A stretch of DNA of 64,000 nucleotides, taken from the NCBI RefSeq assembly GCF_000633515.1, contig NZ_AYMP01000006.1:62001-126000 (forward strand), written 5' to 3'. Shown here one piece after another: positions 28,087 through 38,700 of the stretch. The first letter of the stretch is position 1. The number at the start of each line of letters is the position of its first letter. Under the pieces are notes generated by a model, which saw only the letters and a program-made list of their open reading frames with translations, did not search any database and had not been told where the DNA came from. A program made the translations under genes and the position numbers. Origin of the DNA: Morganella morganii H1r. GTDB lineage: Bacteria > Pseudomonadota > Gammaproteobacteria > Enterobacterales > Enterobacteriaceae.

Positions 28087-28578
28087 ATGAGACTGACATC
28101 AAAAGGGCGCTATGCGGTAACCGCTATGCTCGACGTAGCGCTGCACTCCCATGAGGGGCCCGTACCACTGGCTGACATTTCTGAACGTCAGGGTATCTCC
28201 CTCTCTTATCTTGAGCAACTCTTCTCCCGTCTGCGTAAAAACGAGCTGGTTTCCAGCGTTCGCGGGCCGGGCGGCGGGTATCTGCTGGCACGCGGTGCCG
28301 GTGAGATTTTCATTGCTCAGGTCATCTCGGCCGTCGATGAATCCGTTGATGCGACCCGCTGTCAGGGAACTCAGGAAGGCTGTCAGGGCGGTGACCGCTG
28401 TCTGACACACGCGCTGTGGCGTGACCTGAGTGACCGTATTACTGATTTTTTAAGCAGTATCAGTCTGGAAGAGTTAGTAAATCATAAAGAAGTGATTGAT
28501 GTTGCTGATCGCCAGGATGATAAACGTCGTGCACATAATCTGGCAATTAACGAAACGATTATCAATCTGCAAGCATAA
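28087..28578 (+). CDS. iscR: Fe-S cluster assembly transcription factor IscR
   Basis: 163 residues, Rrf2 family. An N-terminal winged helix ([38 protein letters not shown]) is followed by the cluster-binding segment with three Cys (C92, C99, C105) and His108. The Cys92-Cys99 loop is one residue longer than in E. coli (92/98/104/107). With a [2Fe-2S] cluster it represses its own operon; without it, it controls other promoters. It is the first gene of iscRSUA-hscBA-fdx-iscX. Confidence 0.97.
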   Translation: MRLTSKGRYAVTAMLDVALHSHEGPVPLADISERQGISLSYLEQLFSRLRKNELVSSVRGPGGGYLLARGAGEIFIAQVISAVDESVDATRCQGTQEGCQGGDRCLTHALWRDLSDRITDFLSSISLEELVNHKEVIDVADRQDDKRRAHNLAINETIINLQA

Positions 28579-28628
28579 GCAGAAACCTGCGTTAACAACG
28601 CAACCGTAGTTCATGGAGCAATTGAGCG

Positions 28629-29843
28629 ATGAAATTACCGATTTATTTAGATTACTCAGCAACCACCCCGGTTGATCCGCGTGTTGCTGAAAAAATGATG
28701 CAATGCCTCACAATGGACGGCATCTTCGGCAACCCGGCCTCACGTTCCCACCGTTTTGGCTGGCAGGCCGAAGAGGCCGTCGATATTGCCCGTAACCAGA
28801 TTGCTGATCTGGTCGGTGCTGATCCGCGTGAAATCGTGTTCACTTCCGGTGCCACCGAGTCTGACAACCTGGCGATTAAAGGTGCAGCCAAATTCTATGA
28901 GAAAAAAGGCAAGCACATTATTACCTGCAAAACTGAGCACAAAGCGGTACTCGATACCTGCCGTCAGTTAGAGCGCGAAGGGTTTGAAGTGACCTATCTT
29001 GCGCCGCAGCGTAATGGCCTGATCGACCTGGCTGAACTCGAAGCCGCAATGCGTGAGGACACCATTTTAGTTTCCATCATGCATGTGAATAACGAAATCG
29101 GTGTGATTCAGGATATCGAAGCAATCGGTGAACTGTGCCGCAGCAAAGGGATCATTTTCCATGTGGATGCCACCCAGAGCGTCGGTAAAGTGCCGGTTGA
29201 TTTAAGCAAACTGAAAGTGGATCTGATGTCCTTCTCCGGCCATAAGATTTACGGCCCGATGGGTATCGGTGCACTGTATGTCCGCCGCAAACCGCGTATC
29301 CGCATTGAAGCGCAGATGCACGGCGGTGGTCACGAGCGCGGTATGCGTTCAGGTACTCTGGCAGTGCATCAGATTGTCGGTATGGGTGAAGCTTACCGTA
29401 TCGCCAAAGAAGAGATGGCAGCGGAAGCTGAGCGTCTGTCCGCACTGCGTATGCGTCTGTGGAACGGTATCAAAGATATCGAAGAAACCTATCTGAACGG
29501 TTGCCCGGAGCATTCCGCACCGAATATTCTTAACGTCAGTTTCAACTATGTTGAAGGTGAATCCCTGATGATGGCGCTGAAAGATCTCGCGGTATCATCC
29601 GGTTCTGCCTGTACGTCTGCCAGCCTGGAGCCGTCATATGTTCTGCGCGCCCTGGGTATGACCGACGAACTGGCGCACAGCTCAATCCGCTTCTCTCTGG
29701 GTCGTTTCACGACGGAGGAAGAGATTGACTATGCTATCAAACTTATCCATAACGCAATTGGCCGCCTGCGCGATCTTTCCCCGCTGTGGGAAATGCACAA
29801 GCAAGGTGTTGATATTAACAGCATTGAATGGTCACACCACTAA
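28629..29843 (+). CDS. iscS: Cysteine desulfurase IscS
   Basis: 404 residues, as in E. coli. PLP enzyme that takes sulfur from cysteine and passes it as persulfide to IscU, TusA, ThiI and others. The PLP lysine is in [14 protein letters not shown] (near 206), and the persulfide Cys is in [20 protein letters not shown] (near 328). The C-terminal tail [12 protein letters not shown]...IEWSHH is typical. It follows iscR after 50 bases that include a small TGCGTT/AACGCA stem. Downstream genes continue the operon. Confidence 0.98.
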   Translation: MKLPIYLDYSATTPVDPRVAEKMMQCLTMDGIFGNPASRSHRFGWQAEEAVDIARNQIADLVGADPREIVFTSGATESDNLAIKGAAKFYEKKGKHIITCKTEHKAVLDTCRQLEREGFEVTYLAPQRNGLIDLAELEAAMREDTILVSIMHVNNEIGVIQDIEAIGELCRSKGIIFHVDATQSVGKVPVDLSKLKVDLMSFSGHKIYGPMGIGALYVRRKPRIRIEAQMHGGGHERGMRSGTLAVHQIVGMGEAYRIAKEEMAAEAERLSALRMRLWNGIKDIEETYLNGCPEHSAPNILNVSFNYVEGESLMMALKDLAVSSGSACTSASLEPSYVLRALGMTDELAHSSIRFSLGRFTTEEEIDYAIKLIHNAIGRLRDLSPLWEMHKQGVDINSIEWSHH

Positions 29844-29868
29844 TCAGACGGTTTCAGGAGTATAAACA

Positions 29869-30255
29869 ATGGCTTATAGCGATAAAGTAATCGATCACTA
29901 CGAAAACCCGCGCAATGTCGGTTCATTCGACAACGAAGATCCGACTGTCGGCAGCGGCATGGTGGGTGCGCCGGCCTGTGGTGACGTAATGAAGTTACAG
30001 ATCAAAGTGGATGACAACGGCGTGATTGAAGACGCGCGTTTCAAAACCTACGGCTGCGGCTCGGCGATTGCGTCAAGCTCACTGGTGACTGAGTGGATGA
30101 AAGGGAAGACCCTGGATGAAGCGGAAGCCATCAAAAATACCGCGATTGCGGAAGAACTGGAATTACCGCCGGTGAAAATTCACTGCTCGATTCTGGCTGA
30201 AGATGCGATCAAAGCAGCAATTGCGGATTACAAAAGTAAACGCCGGGGCAACTAA
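29869..30255 (+). CDS. iscU: Fe-S cluster scaffold protein IscU
   Basis: 128 residues. The cluster ligands C37, C63, H105 and C106 are all present, as is the LPPVK motif (99-103) recognised by the chaperone HscA. IscU holds the nascent [2Fe-2S] cluster made with IscS, frataxin and ferredoxin. It lies 25 bases downstream of iscS with AGGAG upstream of the ATG. Confidence 0.98.
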   Translation: MAYSDKVIDHYENPRNVGSFDNEDPTVGSGMVGAPACGDVMKLQIKVDDNGVIEDARFKTYGCGSAIASSSLVTEWMKGKTLDEAEAIKNTAIAEELELPPVKIHCSILAEDAIKAAIADYKSKRRGN

Positions 30256-30298
30256 TAGCCCGCCGCTGCCGGTGTGCAGCAGGTAAAACAATAAAATA

Positions 30299-30332
30299 AT
30301 GGCGGATACTGATCTCATCGGTCATCCGCCAT
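30299..30332 (+). promoter_or_regulatory. Intercistronic hairpin between iscU and iscA
   Basis: ATGGCGGAT (30299-30307) pairs perfectly with ATCCGCCAT (30324-30332), and the inner ACTGAT/ATCGGT adds six pairs with one G-T and one bulged C around a CTC loop. No T-run follows. Likely an RNA processing or stability element within the operon. Confidence 0.65.
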
Positions 30333-30357
30333 ACTGGTTTATAGAGCGAGGTGTGTA

Positions 30358-30681
30358 ATGTCCGTTTCTCTTACAGAAAGTGCGGCAAACCGGGTCACCA
30401 GTTTTCTGGCAAACCGTGGTAAAGGAGTAGGTCTGCGGTTAGGCGTGAGAACCTCCGGTTGCTCTGGTATGGCTTACGTACTTGAATTTGCCGATGTCAT
30501 TAATGAAGATGATGTCGTCTTTGAAGATCACGGCGTAAAAGTGATCATCGACGGAAAAAGTATTGTGTATCTTGACGGTACGGAAGTGGATTTCGTGAAG
30601 GAAGGGTTAAACGAAGGGTTTAAATTCAATAACCCGAACGTCAACAGCGAATGCGGCTGCGGCGAGAGTTTCCACGTTTAA
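30358..30681 (+). CDS. iscA: Iron-sulfur carrier protein IscA
   Basis: 107 residues, A-type carrier. The three conserved cysteines are present: Cys in [10 protein letters not shown] near 35 and the CGC pair in [11 protein letters not shown] near 99-101. It delivers [4Fe-4S] or [2Fe-2S] clusters from IscU to apoproteins. It is 102 bases from iscU with an intervening hairpin, more spaced than other isc genes, and starts after GAGCGAGGTGTGTA. Confidence 0.97.
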   Translation: MSVSLTESAANRVTSFLANRGKGVGLRLGVRTSGCSGMAYVLEFADVINEDDVVFEDHGVKVIIDGKSIVYLDGTEVDFVKEGLNEGFKFNNPNVNSECGCGESFHV

Positions 30682-30710
30682 CTGATCCATTTATCCGCGA
30701 AGAGAATACG

Positions 30711-31229
30711 ATGAACTATTTTTCCCTGTTCAGCCTGCCTGTGCGTTATGACCTTGACACACAGGTACTTGCCGGTCGTTATCAGGATTTGCAGCGCCAG
30801 TATCACCCGGACAGATTTGCTGCCGGTGATGCGAAAGAACAAGCGCAGGCACTGACGATGGCCGCGACCATCAATGACGCCTACCAGTCCCTGAAACATC
30901 CCCTGAAACGCGCGGAATACATGCTGCTGTTACATGATATTGATATCAATAATGAACAGCATACAATGCATGATACCGCATTTCTGATGGAGCAGCTGGA
31001 GCTGCGCGAAGCCCTCGATATCATTGAACAAAAACAGGACAGTGATGCACTGGCCGGTTTTGCTGCCACTATCACTAAAATGACAAAAACCCGGATGGCA
31101 GAGATGATTCGTCAGCTGGATGACGAAGAGTGGGCCGCTGCGGCGGACAGCGTGCGTAAATTACGATTTTTAAGTAAACTGACGCAACAAATTGAAAATC
31201 TTGAAGAACGTTTGCTCGACAGTTTCTAG
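30711..31229 (+). CDS. hscB: Co-chaperone HscB (Jac1-type J protein)
   Basis: 172 residues from ATG 30711 (E. coli 171); the open frame reaches into iscA but the conserved N-terminus [10 protein letters not shown] starts here. J domain with HPD at 32-34 (QYHPDRF) stimulates HscA ATPase, and the C-terminal three-helix bundle ([15 protein letters not shown]...[10 protein letters not shown]) binds IscU. It sits between iscA and hscA. Confidence 0.96.
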   Translation: MNYFSLFSLPVRYDLDTQVLAGRYQDLQRQYHPDRFAAGDAKEQAQALTMAATINDAYQSLKHPLKRAEYMLLLHDIDINNEQHTMHDTAFLMEQLELREALDIIEQKQDSDALAGFAATITKMTKTRMAEMIRQLDDEEWAAAADSVRKLRFLSKLTQQIENLEERLLDSF

Positions 31230-31237
31230 GGGAAAAT

Positions 31238-33085
31238 ATGGCACTGTTACAAATCAGCGAACCGGGACAGGCTCCCGCCCCGCATCAGCGCCGCCTTGCT
31301 GCGGGTATTGATTTAGGCACCACCCATTCACTGGTCGCCACTGTACGCAGTGGTGAAACCGATGTACTGCCCGACCACGAAGGGCGTTATTTACTGCCAT
31401 CCGTGGTGCAGTACAGTGCGGACAGCCGCCTGGTCGGCTGGGATGCCCGTGCAAACGCAGCGGCAGATCCTCAGAATACCATTATCTCTGTCAAACGCAT
31501 GATGGGACGCTCACTGACCGATATCACGCAGCGCTACCCTGATTTACCGTATCAGTTACAGGCGGGCGAAAACGGCCTGCCAATCATCCGCACCGCAGCC
31601 GGATTGACAGATCCTGTCCGTGTTTCGGCGGATATTCTGTCCGTGCTGGCACAGCGCGCGCAGGAAACCCTCGGCGGTGAGCTGGATGGCGTGGTGATCA
31701 CCGTCCCTGCCTATTTTGATGACGCGCAGCGTCAGGGCACCAAAGATGCTGCCCGTCTTGCCGGATTACACGTGTTGCGTCTGCTGAATGAGCCGACAGC
31801 GGCAGCTATCGCCTACGGACTGGATTCCGGTCAGGAAGGGGTGATTGCGGTTTATGACCTCGGCGGCGGTACGTTTGATATCTCTGTGCTGCGTCTGAGC
31901 CGTGGTGTATTTGAAGTGCTGGCCACCGGCGGTGATACCGCGCTTGGCGGTGATGATTTCGATAATCTGATTGCAGACTGGATTTATAAGCAGCGCGGCA
32001 TTCAGTCACAGGGGCATTCGCAGCACCGCGAAGTATTAAATGCGGCGGCGGAAGCCAAAATCGCACTGTCTGATGCCGCACAAACCACCCTCTCCCTGGA
32101 TGGCTGGCAGGGTGTGCTGACCCGCGAGACCTTTGAGGAACTCATTCGTCCGCTGGTCAGAAAAACCCTGATGACCTGCCGCCGTGCCCTGAAAGATGCG
32201 GGGACGGATCAGGATGAAGTCCGCGAGGTGGTGATGGTCGGCGGATCAACCCGCGTACCGCTGGTGCGTGAGCTGGTCGGTGAGTTCTTCAGCAAAGAGC
32301 CGCTGACCTCGATTGACCCGGACAAAGTGGTTGCTATCGGTGCCGCGATTCAGGCGGACATTCTGGCCGGTAACAAACCGGACAGCGACATGCTGCTGCT
32401 GGATGTGATCCCGCTCTCGCTGGGGCTGGAAACCATGGGCGGCCTGGTGGAAAAAGTCATTCCGCGCAACACCACCATTCCGGCAGCCCGTGCCCAGGAA
32501 TTTACCACCTTTAAAGACGGCCAGACCGCCATGACCATTCATGTGCTGCAGGGCGAGCGGGAAATGGTCAGCGACTGCCGTTCCCTGGCGCGTTTCACCC
32601 TGCGCGGTATCCCGCCGATGGCCGCCGGTAACGCCCATATCCGTGTCACCTTCCAGGTGGATGCGGACGGGCTGCTGAGTGTCAGCGCACTGGAGAAATC
32701 AACCGGCGTGCAGGCCTCCGTCCAGATCAAACCGTCTTACGGCCTGAGCGATACCGATATCGCAGGGATGATCAAAGATTCGCTCGAAAACGCAGAAAAT
32801 GATTTATCCACCCGCCGTCTGGCGGAACAAAAAGTGGAAGCTGCCCGCCTGCTGGAAAGCCTGACTCAGGCGCTTTCAGAGGATGGCAATTTACTGAGCG
32901 ACGACGAAAATGCTGCTATTGATGCGGCAGTCGGTGTGCTTATTGAGAGCGTTGAAGGCGACTCACCAGCCGCCATTGAAAACGCAATTAAACAACTGGA
33001 CAAGCAAACACAGGTATTCGCGGCGCGCCGGATGGACAATTCTGTCCGCAAGGCACTCGCGGGTCACTCTGTGGATGAGATATAA
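31238..33085 (+). CDS. hscA: Hsp70-type chaperone HscA
   Basis: 615 residues (E. coli 616). The nucleotide-binding domain shows [29 protein letters not shown] and [15 protein letters not shown]. The substrate domain carries the family-specific [18 protein letters not shown]. With HscB it drives cluster release from IscU by binding the LPPVK loop. It starts eight bases after hscB and ends just before fdx. Confidence 0.98.
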   Translation: MALLQISEPGQAPAPHQRRLAAGIDLGTTHSLVATVRSGETDVLPDHEGRYLLPSVVQYSADSRLVGWDARANAAADPQNTIISVKRMMGRSLTDITQRYPDLPYQLQAGENGLPIIRTAAGLTDPVRVSADILSVLAQRAQETLGGELDGVVITVPAYFDDAQRQGTKDAARLAGLHVLRLLNEPTAAAIAYGLDSGQEGVIAVYDLGGGTFDISVLRLSRGVFEVLATGGDTALGGDDFDNLIADWIYKQRGIQSQGHSQHREVLNAAAEAKIALSDAAQTTLSLDGWQGVLTRETFEELIRPLVRKTLMTCRRALKDAGTDQDEVREVVMVGGSTRVPLVRELVGEFFSKEPLTSIDPDKVVAIGAAIQADILAGNKPDSDMLLLDVIPLSLGLETMGGLVEKVIPRNTTIPAARAQEFTTFKDGQTAMTIHVLQGEREMVSDCRSLARFTLRGIPPMAAGNAHIRVTFQVDADGLLSVSALEKSTGVQASVQIKPSYGLSDTDIAGMIKDSLENAENDLSTRRLAEQKVEAARLLESLTQALSEDGNLLSDDENAAIDAAVGVLIESVEGDSPAAIENAIKQLDKQTQVFAARRMDNSVRKALAGHSVDEI

Positions 33086-33095
33086 CGGGAAGATT

Positions 33096-33431
33096 ATGCC
33101 TAAGATTGTTTTTTTACCGCATGAGTCATTATGCCCTGAAGGTGCGGTATACGACGCAAATGAAGGTGAGTCAATTCTGGATGTTGCCCTGCGTAACGGT
33201 ATCGAAATTGAACATGCCTGTGAGAAATCATGTGCCTGCACAACCTGTCACTGTATCGTCCGCGAAGGGTTTGACTCCCTCGGAGAGAGCAGTGAGCTGG
33301 AAGATGACATGCTGGACAAAGCCTGGGGTCTCGAGCCGGAAAGCCGTCTGAGCTGCCAGGCGAAAGTCGCGGATGAAGACCTGGTGGTGGAAATTCCGAA
33401 ATACACCATCAACCACGCGCGTGAGCACTGA
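33096..33431 (+). CDS. fdx: [2Fe-2S] ferredoxin of the Isc system
   Basis: 111 residues, as in E. coli, from ATG 33096; the frame is open further upstream in hscA but [10 protein letters not shown] is the family start. Adrenodoxin-type ligands C42, C48, C51 and C87 are present ([20 protein letters not shown]). It supplies electrons for cluster assembly on IscU. Ten bases separate it from hscA, and iscX follows. Confidence 0.97.
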   Translation: MPKIVFLPHESLCPEGAVYDANEGESILDVALRNGIEIEHACEKSCACTTCHCIVREGFDSLGESSELEDDMLDKAWGLEPESRLSCQAKVADEDLVVEIPKYTINHAREH

Positions 33432-33445
33432 TAAAGGAGCCTGAA

Positions 33446-33646
33446 ATGGGACTGAAATGGCAGGACAGCCGTGAAATCGGCGAAGCACTGTATGATCTGT
33501 ACCCGGACACGGACCCGAAAACCGTGCGTTTCACGGATATGCACCAGTGGATCTGCGAACTGGAAGAATTTGACGATGCACCTGAAAAATCTAACGAAAA
33601 AGTGTTAGAAGCAATTTTGTTAGTCTGGCTCAGCGAATTTGAATGA
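33446..33646 (+). CDS. iscX: Fe-S assembly protein IscX
   Basis: 66 residues, acidic, matching YfhJ/IscX ([31 protein letters not shown] motif start, [10 protein letters not shown]). It binds IscS and iron and modulates cysteine desulfurase activity at the frataxin site. Last gene of the isc operon, starting 14 bases after fdx with AAGGAG upstream. Confidence 0.96.
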   Translation: MGLKWQDSREIGEALYDLYPDTDPKTVRFTDMHQWICELEEFDDAPEKSNEKVLEAILLVWLSEFE

Positions 33647-33656
33647 TGTCTTTTGT

Positions 33657-33708
33657 TACGCGCATCAGGCCGCACAATTGTGTTAGCGTGCGGTCTCTGA
33701 TGCGCGTA
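33657..33708. repeat. Large hairpin downstream of iscX
   Basis: TACGCGCATCAG (33657-33668) pairs perfectly with CTGATGCGCGTA (33697-33708). Inside it CCGCAC/GTGCGG (33670-33675/33688-33693) extends the stem. No T-run follows, so it is not a classic terminator; it may protect the 3' end of the isc mRNA or belong to a repeat family. Confidence 0.6.
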
Positions 33709-33802
33709 TGCTGTTACCGCCTCCTGTGCAGACCGGCACGCCGTGCATTCCTCAAAAAAATCTGACTGTTACGGCAGTCTAAAAGTTAAAAGAGAGAACG
33801 AA

Positions 33803-35098
33803 ATGACGCAACTCATCATGCCTGTAACCTTATCGTATGAACCTGCTTCTCCGGCGTGGGGAGAGAAAGCCCTGGTCAGCGCGACTGACAAAGGAATGAC
33901 CGTTCATTTAAGCCGCAAAGGGATGCTGTGCGCCGTGCAGAGCGCAGGCCGCAAAATCGACGGTCAGGGCATCCGCAATGTGGTGCTGAGCGGCAGCAAC
34001 TGGGATCTGGAAACCAGCTGGGCATTCTGGCAGGGCTTCCGTGGTCCGAAAGGCGCACGCTCGATTGAATGGCCGGAATTACCGGAAGCGGATAAAACCG
34101 AACTGGAACACCGTATCCGTATCATCGACTGGGTACGCGATATCATCAATACCCCTGCGGAAGAACTGAGCCCGGAACAGCTGGCGCAACGTGCGGTTGA
34201 TCTGCTGTGCGGCGTTTCCTGCAATTCTGTCGGTTACCGTATCATCAAAGGGGACGATTTACGCGAGCAGGGCTATATGGGGATCCACACAGTCGGTCGC
34301 GGCTCTGTGCGTCCGCCGGTACTGCTGGCGCTGGATTACAATCCGGGCAAACAGGAAAACGCACCGGTGTTTGCCAGCCTGGTCGGTAAAGGGATCACTT
34401 TTGATTCCGGCGGCTACAGCCTGAAACCGTCTTCTTCCATGGACTCCATGAAATCCGATATGGGCGGCGCTGCCACCCTGACCGGCGCACTGGCAATGGC
34501 TATCAGCCGCGGCCTGCAAAAGCGCGTCAAACTGTATCTGTGTATCGCGGATAACCTGGTGAGCGGCAATGCCTTCAAACTGGGTGATATTATCCGTTAC
34601 AGCAACGGTAAATCTGTTGAAATCATGAATACTGATGCTGAAGGCCGCCTGGTACTGGCCGATGGTCTGATTGAAGCGGACAAAGATAACGCCGGGTTTA
34701 TCATCGATGCAGCGACCCTGACCGGGGCGGCGAAAACGGCCGTCGGTAACGACTATCACGCGGTGATGAGCTTTGATGACGCGCTGTACAATGAACTGAT
34801 GTCAGCCGCTGATCAGGAAAAAGAGATGTTCTGGCGCCTGCCGCTGGCAGAATTCCACCGTCGTCAGATACCGTCCTCCTTTGCTGATCTGAGCAACACC
34901 GGGGCACCGAATACTGCCGGGGCAAGTACCGCAGCGGCATTCCTGTCTCACTTTGTGGAAGATTACCGCAAAAACTGGCTGCACATTGACTGTGCAGCCA
35001 CTTACCGCAAAGCGCCGTCAGACTTATGGTCTGCGGGAGCCACCGGCTATGGTGTGCGCACCGTGGCGGCACTGCTGCTGAAAAAAGCCGGACAGTAA
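33803..35098 (+). CDS. pepB: Peptidase B (leucyl aminopeptidase family M17)
   Basis: 431 residues from ATG 33803 (E. coli 427), preceded by AAAAGAGAGAACGAA. Cytosolic broad-specificity aminopeptidase with two metal ions. The M17 signature [14 protein letters not shown] and the metal/catalytic stretch [29 protein letters not shown] (Lys and Asp ligands) are intact. It lies after iscX as in E. coli, with a terminator behind it. Confidence 0.96.
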   Translation: MTQLIMPVTLSYEPASPAWGEKALVSATDKGMTVHLSRKGMLCAVQSAGRKIDGQGIRNVVLSGSNWDLETSWAFWQGFRGPKGARSIEWPELPEADKTELEHRIRIIDWVRDIINTPAEELSPEQLAQRAVDLLCGVSCNSVGYRIIKGDDLREQGYMGIHTVGRGSVRPPVLLALDYNPGKQENAPVFASLVGKGITFDSGGYSLKPSSSMDSMKSDMGGAATLTGALAMAISRGLQKRVKLYLCIADNLVSGNAFKLGDIIRYSNGKSVEIMNTDAEGRLVLADGLIEADKDNAGFIIDAATLTGAAKTAVGNDYHAVMSFDDALYNELMSAADQEKEMFWRLPLAEFHRRQIPSSFADLSNTGAPNTAGASTAAAFLSHFVEDYRKNWLHIDCAATYRKAPSDLWSAGATGYGVRTVAALLLKKAGQ

Positions 35099-35127
35099 CC
35101 GGGCATTGCCCTGCTGATTCTGCTGTA

Positions 35128-35156
35128 AAACGGTCACATCATATGTGGCCGTTTTT
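35128..35156 (+). terminator. Rho-independent terminator after pepB
   Basis: AACGGTCACA pairs with TGTGGCCGTT (one G-T) around TCATA, followed by five T residues. Confidence 0.8.
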
Positions 35157-35200
35157 CTGTGACATTTACGAAGACAGAGACTGAAATAAGGAGTTCTGTA

Positions 35201-35623
35201 ATGTCGGATACACTCCCGGTGCAGGAAGTGATGATTGAACAGGGCAGCGCACTGCTGCTGAGTGTGCCGGAGAACAAACCGGATGCGGTGCTTGATGCGC
35301 TGACCGGTGTGTTTAAACAGCACAAACCGGTGCGCCGTGCATTTTGGGTAATGGCAGCCGAAAAAAACAACACTGTCCCGGATGAACCGGTATTGCTGAT
35401 TGTGCTGGAACTGAGTGAAGAACAGGACGCGGATACCGTGATCCGTCAGGCGGCAGAGGCAGCGATGGATCACCTCGCTGACGGGGAACATATTGATTTT
35501 TGTCTGTTAAATCCGGATGAGAATGACGGACTGACACACTTCCTTACACAACACATTCAGGCATTTTATCAGCGCCGCCTTGGTGGCTGGCTGCGCAATG
35601 CCATTCCGGTAACAGAAGCATAA
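35201..35623 (+). CDS. sseB: SseB C-terminal-domain protein (short form)
   Basis: 140 residues from ATG 35201, after TAAGGAG. It aligns with only the second half of E. coli SseB (258 residues; enhanced serine sensitivity): GSALLLSVPENKPDAVLDALTGVF, KPVRRAF, LTHFLTQHIQAFYQRRLGGWLRN. The N-terminal SseB domain is missing, and the 100 bases between pepB and this start cannot hold it. The short gene keeps the E. coli position after pepB and has a good start, so it looks like a functional reduced form rather than decay. Biochemical role unknown. Confidence 0.8.
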   Translation: MSDTLPVQEVMIEQGSALLLSVPENKPDAVLDALTGVFKQHKPVRRAFWVMAAEKNNTVPDEPVLLIVLELSEEQDADTVIRQAAEAAMDHLADGEHIDFCLLNPDENDGLTHFLTQHIQAFYQRRLGGWLRNAIPVTEA

Positions 35624-35649
35624 CAACAATTTATCCGGATGGTGAATAT

Positions 35650-35683
35650 GTATAGTGCAGATATTCAGAATAATGCACTATAC
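35650..35683. promoter_or_regulatory. 10-base perfect inverted repeat upstream of yfhM
   Basis: GTATAGTGCA (35650-35659) and TGCACTATAC (35674-35683), 14-base loop, about 80 bases ahead of the yfhM start. No T-run follows. It could be an operator or an sseB 3' hairpin. Confidence 0.45.
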
Positions 35684-35764
35684 GCTTGTTTAGGCTTTGT
35701 TTACACTTCGTGAAATAATACCGAACAAGTGCCCGTTTTCCGGGCTCACCAGAAAGGATTGATT

Positions 35765-38700
35765 ATGCGTTCTCCGATTGCAGGACAGGCTCCCGGCAAA
35801 AAACGCTGCATTGCAGTGCTTCTTGCATCAGCGCTGGCGCTCATGGGTTGTGATGACACCGGCAGTAACACCACGGCTGCGGGCAGTAATGACAGCGCGT
35901 CAGCCAATAATAAAGAAAACCCGTCTTCCTCATCTGTTTCCTCCCCGTCTGCGAAAAAAACACAGGACACCGCATCACTGGCAGAGCTGAGCAAGCGCTA
36001 TGCCGGGAAAGATGTGACTATCATCGACGCCTCTGAGATCCAGCTTGATGGTGCAAATGCGATGGTGGTGACCTTCTCCGTTCCGCTGGATCCGAACCAG
36101 GATTTCAGTCAGTTTGCCCGTCTGGTGGACGTGAAAAACGGTAAGCTGGAAGGGGCCTGGGAGCTGTCGGATAATCTGATGGAACTGCGTATGCGCCATC
36201 TGCCGCCGTCACGGGAATTGCAGCTGAGTATCGATCGCGGCGTGCGCGGTATCAATGAGCGCACACTGGTTAACGGTTACGATTTAAAACTGACCACTGC
36301 GGATGTGGTGCCGAGTGTCGGCTTTGCCAGCCGCGGTTCACTGTTCCCGGCAGATGTCTTACAGGGACTGCCGGTATTCGCGCTGAACGTGGACAGTATT
36401 GATGTCAATTTCTACCGCATCAAACCGGATTCCCTGGCGTCTTTCCTCGCAAGCTGGCAGTACGGCAACAATCTCCAGTACTGGAATTCGGATGATCTGC
36501 TGAATAATACCGATCTGGTCTATACCGGGCGTTTTGATCTCAATCCGCAGAAAAACACCCGCGAAAATATGCAGATCCCGCTGAAGGATATCAAGCCGTT
36601 ACAGGAAGAAGGCGTGTATCTGGCGGTGATGCAGCAGGCCGGGCGCTACAGCTACACCATGCCTGCCACACTCTTTACCCTGAGTGATATCGGCGTGTCC
36701 ATGCACAGCTACCTGAATGAGCTGGATGTCTTTACCCAGTCGCTGGCGAAAGGCAGCGCGCTGAAAGGCGTGGAAATCCGTTTACTCGACAGTAAAGGCC
36801 AGCTTCTCAGCAAAGCAGAAACCGACAGCAGCGGTCATGCCAGACTGGATCGCGGGGCGGATGCCGCGCTGTTACTGGCGATTAACAACGGCCAGACCAG
36901 TATGATCGACCTGAAAAACCCGGCGCTTGACCTGGCAGAGTTTGATATCGCCGGTCCGCAGGGCTATGCAAAACAATTCTTCGTCTTTGGTCCGCGTGAT
37001 CTGTACCGTCCGGGGGAAACTCTGGTGATCAACGGCCTGCTGCGTGACGGTGACGGTCATCCGGTTAAAGATCAGCCTGTCAAAGTGGATGTGCTGAAAA
37101 ACGACGGTCAGGTGGCCTCCACTTTCGTCTGGCAGCCGGAAAACGGTCTTTATCAGTATCAGTATGCGATTCCGGAAAATATCGAGACCGGTAAGCTGAC
37201 ACTGCGTTTTGATCTCGGGGATAACACGCCGCGCTTCTACAGCGTCAATGTGGAAGATTTCATGCCTGAGCGCATGGCAATGGAAATCAAAACTGATAAA
37301 CAGCCGATCACCACACAGCAGTCCGCCGACTTTGAGATTGAAGGTCATTATCTTTATGGTGCACCGGCAGCCGGTAACCAGCTGACCGGACAGCTGTTTA
37401 TGCGTCCGGATCGCGAAGCGTCCGCCAAACTGCCGGGCTTTGAATTCGGTGATATTCAGGAAGCGAGCCTGACCCGCACTCTGGATGAGTTCGACGAAAC
37501 CATGGATGACGGCGGCGAGCTGGCATTCACCATCAGTAATGATTACTGGAAAGAGGTGAAATCGCCGTTTAAATTGATCCTCCAGGCAAGCCTGATGGAA
37601 ACCGGCGGCCGTCCGGTGACCCGCCGCGCGGATGTTGCGGTATGGCCTGCTGCGAAAATGGCCGGTATCCGTCCGCTCTTCGCCAAAAAAGAGGTTTACG
37701 ATTACCGCACTGACAAATATGTGTCGCAGTACAGTATGGATGAAGATTCACTGGCTGAATTTGAAATTGTCTATACCGATCGTCAGGGGAATAAGTTAAA
37801 AGCAGATGACCTGAATGCGCGTCTGATTTATGAGCGCCGTGATTATTACTGGCGCTGGTCTGACTCCGAAGGCTGGTCATCCGGGTATGATCAGAAAGAC
37901 CTCGTGATGTCTGATGACAAAATCAGTATTGCCAAAGACGGCACGGCAAAAGTGACCGTCCCGGTCTCCTGGGGTGCATACCGTCTGGAAGTGGTGGATC
38001 CGTCCACCGGGCTGACCAGCAGTGTGCGTTTCTGGGCGGGTTATTCCTGGCAGGATAACACCGGTGGCACCGGTGCGGTTCGCCCGGACCAGGTGAAACT
38101 GAAACTGGATAAACCAAATTATCACGCCGGTGATAAAGTAAAACTGAATGTGACCGCACCGCAGGCCGGTAAAGGTTATGTGCTGCTGGAATCCAGTGAC
38201 GGCCCGTTATGGTGGCAGGAAGTGGATGTGCCGGAAGGCGGCACCGATGTGGAAATCCCGCTGAACAAAGAGTGGACACGTCACGACCTGTATGCGACAG
38301 CGGTGGTTGTCCGTCCGGGTGACAGCTCCCGTCAGGCTACCGTCAAACGCGCGGTCGGCATTCTGCATATTCCGATGGCTGATCCGGCCCGTAAGATTGA
38401 TGTGACACTGGATACCCCGGCCCGCATCCGTCCGAATCAGGATCTGACCGTTAAAATCAACGCGAAAGCACAGGACGGCAAAGCGGCACCGGAAAAAGTG
38501 AATGTACTGATTTCCGCCGTGGACACCGGTGTGCTCAATATCACCGATTACAAAACACCGGATCCGTATGATGCCTTCTTTGGCCGCAAGCGCTACAGCG
38601 TGGATCAGTATGATGTCTATGGTCAGCTGATTGAGGGCAGTGGTCGTCTCGGCACACTGAGGTTCGGGGGCGACGGCGGTGATGACCTCGATCGCGGCGG

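Noticed and set aside
32282-33016. Suspicion of a frameshift between hscA and fdx because open frames overlap there
   Set aside because: Both genes have full family length with conserved ends; the overlap is only an upstream extension of the fdx frame inside hscA.
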